Shown here piece by piece: positions 63,725-64,000 of a stretch of 64,000 nt of DNA. The stretch comes from JACKOB01 sp024234575 (GTDB lineage Bacteria > Pseudomonadota > Gammaproteobacteria > Pseudomonadales > Oleiphilaceae). A model generated the notes under the pieces. The model ran no database searches. It had not been told where the DNA came from and saw only the letters and a list, made by a program, of their open reading frames with translations. How positions within the stretch are numbered: position 1 is the stretch's first letter; every line of letters begins with the position of its first letter. Both the position numbers and the translations under genes were made by a program. The stretch covers positions 5,560 through 69,559 of the forward strand of contig JBPJFZ010000020.1 of the NCBI GenBank assembly GCA_051208035.1. Direction: 5' to 3'.

Positions 63725-63895
63725 ATGAAAGCGGGTAGTTTTCTAAAGGCAGTGCAAAAAATAGTGGCTGAAGAAGAATTAGTTGATTTTCTAATGTGGT
63801 GTATTGAATTTGATGTCGATCTCGCATCCATTCAGGGTGATATCATTTCACTTTACCGAAAACATCAAAATGATGCGTATTTTTCCCAACCGTGA
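63725..63895 (+). CDS. Small ORF truncated at the repeat array, unknown
   Basis: A 56-residue frame with AAGGGGA about 8 bases before its ATG; the frame extends to 63680 without a better start. It reads MKAGSFLKAVQKIVAEEEL and continues with two helices up to YRKHQNDAY. I do not recognise it. Its TGA stop consists of the first bases of the first GTGAACAC repeat (63892-63899). It may therefore be the 5' part of a longer gene cut by an inserted element, and the last residues may not be native. Confidence 0.4.
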   Translation: MKAGSFLKAVQKIVAEEELVDFLMWCIEFDVDLASIQGDIISLYRKHQNDAYFSQP

Positions 63896-64000
63896 ACACC
63901 AGTTTTTCTCTAGCGTGAACACCTAATTTTCTTAACTGTGAACACTGATTTTTGCCTAAGCGTGAACACTTTTTCCGCATGACAAAATTTAGTGTTCACG
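63892..64000. mobile_element. GTGAACAC repeat array, probable IS21-like element end, runs off window
   Basis: GTGAACAC occurs at 63892-63899, 63915-63922, 63938-63945 and 63962-63969, spaced 23, 23 and 24 bases, and in inverted form (GTGTTCAC) at 63992-63999. Regularly spaced copies of a short motif at one edge are the usual plan of IS21-family ends, where they are bound by the transposase, and the array would begin with TG. No transposase gene is in the window, which stops 1 base after the inverted copy. Confidence 0.45.

Noticed and set aside
1..64000. CRISPR arrays, tRNA or rRNA genes
   Set aside because: No evenly spaced long repeats with unique spacers, no tRNA-like cloverleaf segments and no rRNA sequence were seen.

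Overview
The window looks like a chromosomal segment of a free-living, probably marine or aquatic gammaproteobacterium. The strongest sign is the right third, where mnmG-rsmG-parA-parB-atpIBEFHAGDC-glmU-glmS runs in the classical order found beside the replication origin of gammaproteobacteria. An AT-rich stretch with three perfect DnaA boxes lies just upstream of mnmG. PEP-CTERM/XDP1 and PrsT proteins, HexR with an Entner-Doudoroff operon, a PilU-type ATPase and an AtpE with a proton-type carboxylate fit the same picture. I could not assign a genus. No tRNA, rRNA or CRISPR array was seen.

Layout. 1-4528: a glucosylglycerate (compatible solute) module with glycerate kinase (5' end cut by the window edge), a HAD phosphatase of the mannosyl/glucosyl-3-phosphoglycerate type, a GT81 glucosyl-3-phosphoglycerate synthase and a GH13 glucosylglycerate phosphorylase. 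4651-8237: fatty-acid desaturase, orphan sensor kinase, unknown membrane protein. 8238-12246: PEP-CTERM surface protein XDP1 behind a clear sigma-54 promoter, then the large TPR protein PrsT. 12250-16696: zwf-pgl-eda (minus strand) diverging from hexR, with HexR-like boxes between. 16725-28359: recQ, a possible AP2-like basic protein, a glutathionyl-hydroquinone reductase and assorted secreted, repair and hypothetical proteins. 28439-34614: PilU-like ATPase, a highly structured intergenic stretch, a TonB-like protein, a DUF6160-type surface protein, a long AT-rich gap ending in a terminator-like hairpin, an orphan periplasmic binding protein and two small hypothetical genes. 34826-36411: TetR regulator divergent from a dienoyl-CoA isomerase-like crotonase, with two TTGAC-N3-GTCAA sites between. 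36478-43738: a sigma-70-family factor divergent from a purine operon (adenine deaminase, XdhA, XdhB, a coupled small membrane protein). 43823-47849: a DUF6502 protein followed by two DUF5666 lipoproteins. 48334-63257: the oriC-proximal housekeeping block. 63258-64000: putative oriC, a small ORF that ends exactly where a set of GTGAACAC repeats starts, probably the end of an IS21-like element.

How the genes work together. Glucosylglycerate can be made (GpgS plus phosphatase) and recovered (phosphorylase plus glycerate kinase) within one locus. HexR probably controls entry of glucose-6-phosphate into the Entner-Doudoroff route. Adenine can be deaminated to hypoxanthine and oxidised to urate by the ade-xdhAB operon. 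The most interesting unexplained items are the row of adjacent hairpins between pilU and the tonB-like gene (29540-29749), the hairpin plus T-run upstream of the orphan binding protein (32532-32565), the DUF6502/DUF5666 operon, the xdh operon with a membrane protein and no xdhC, and the repeat array beside oriC.
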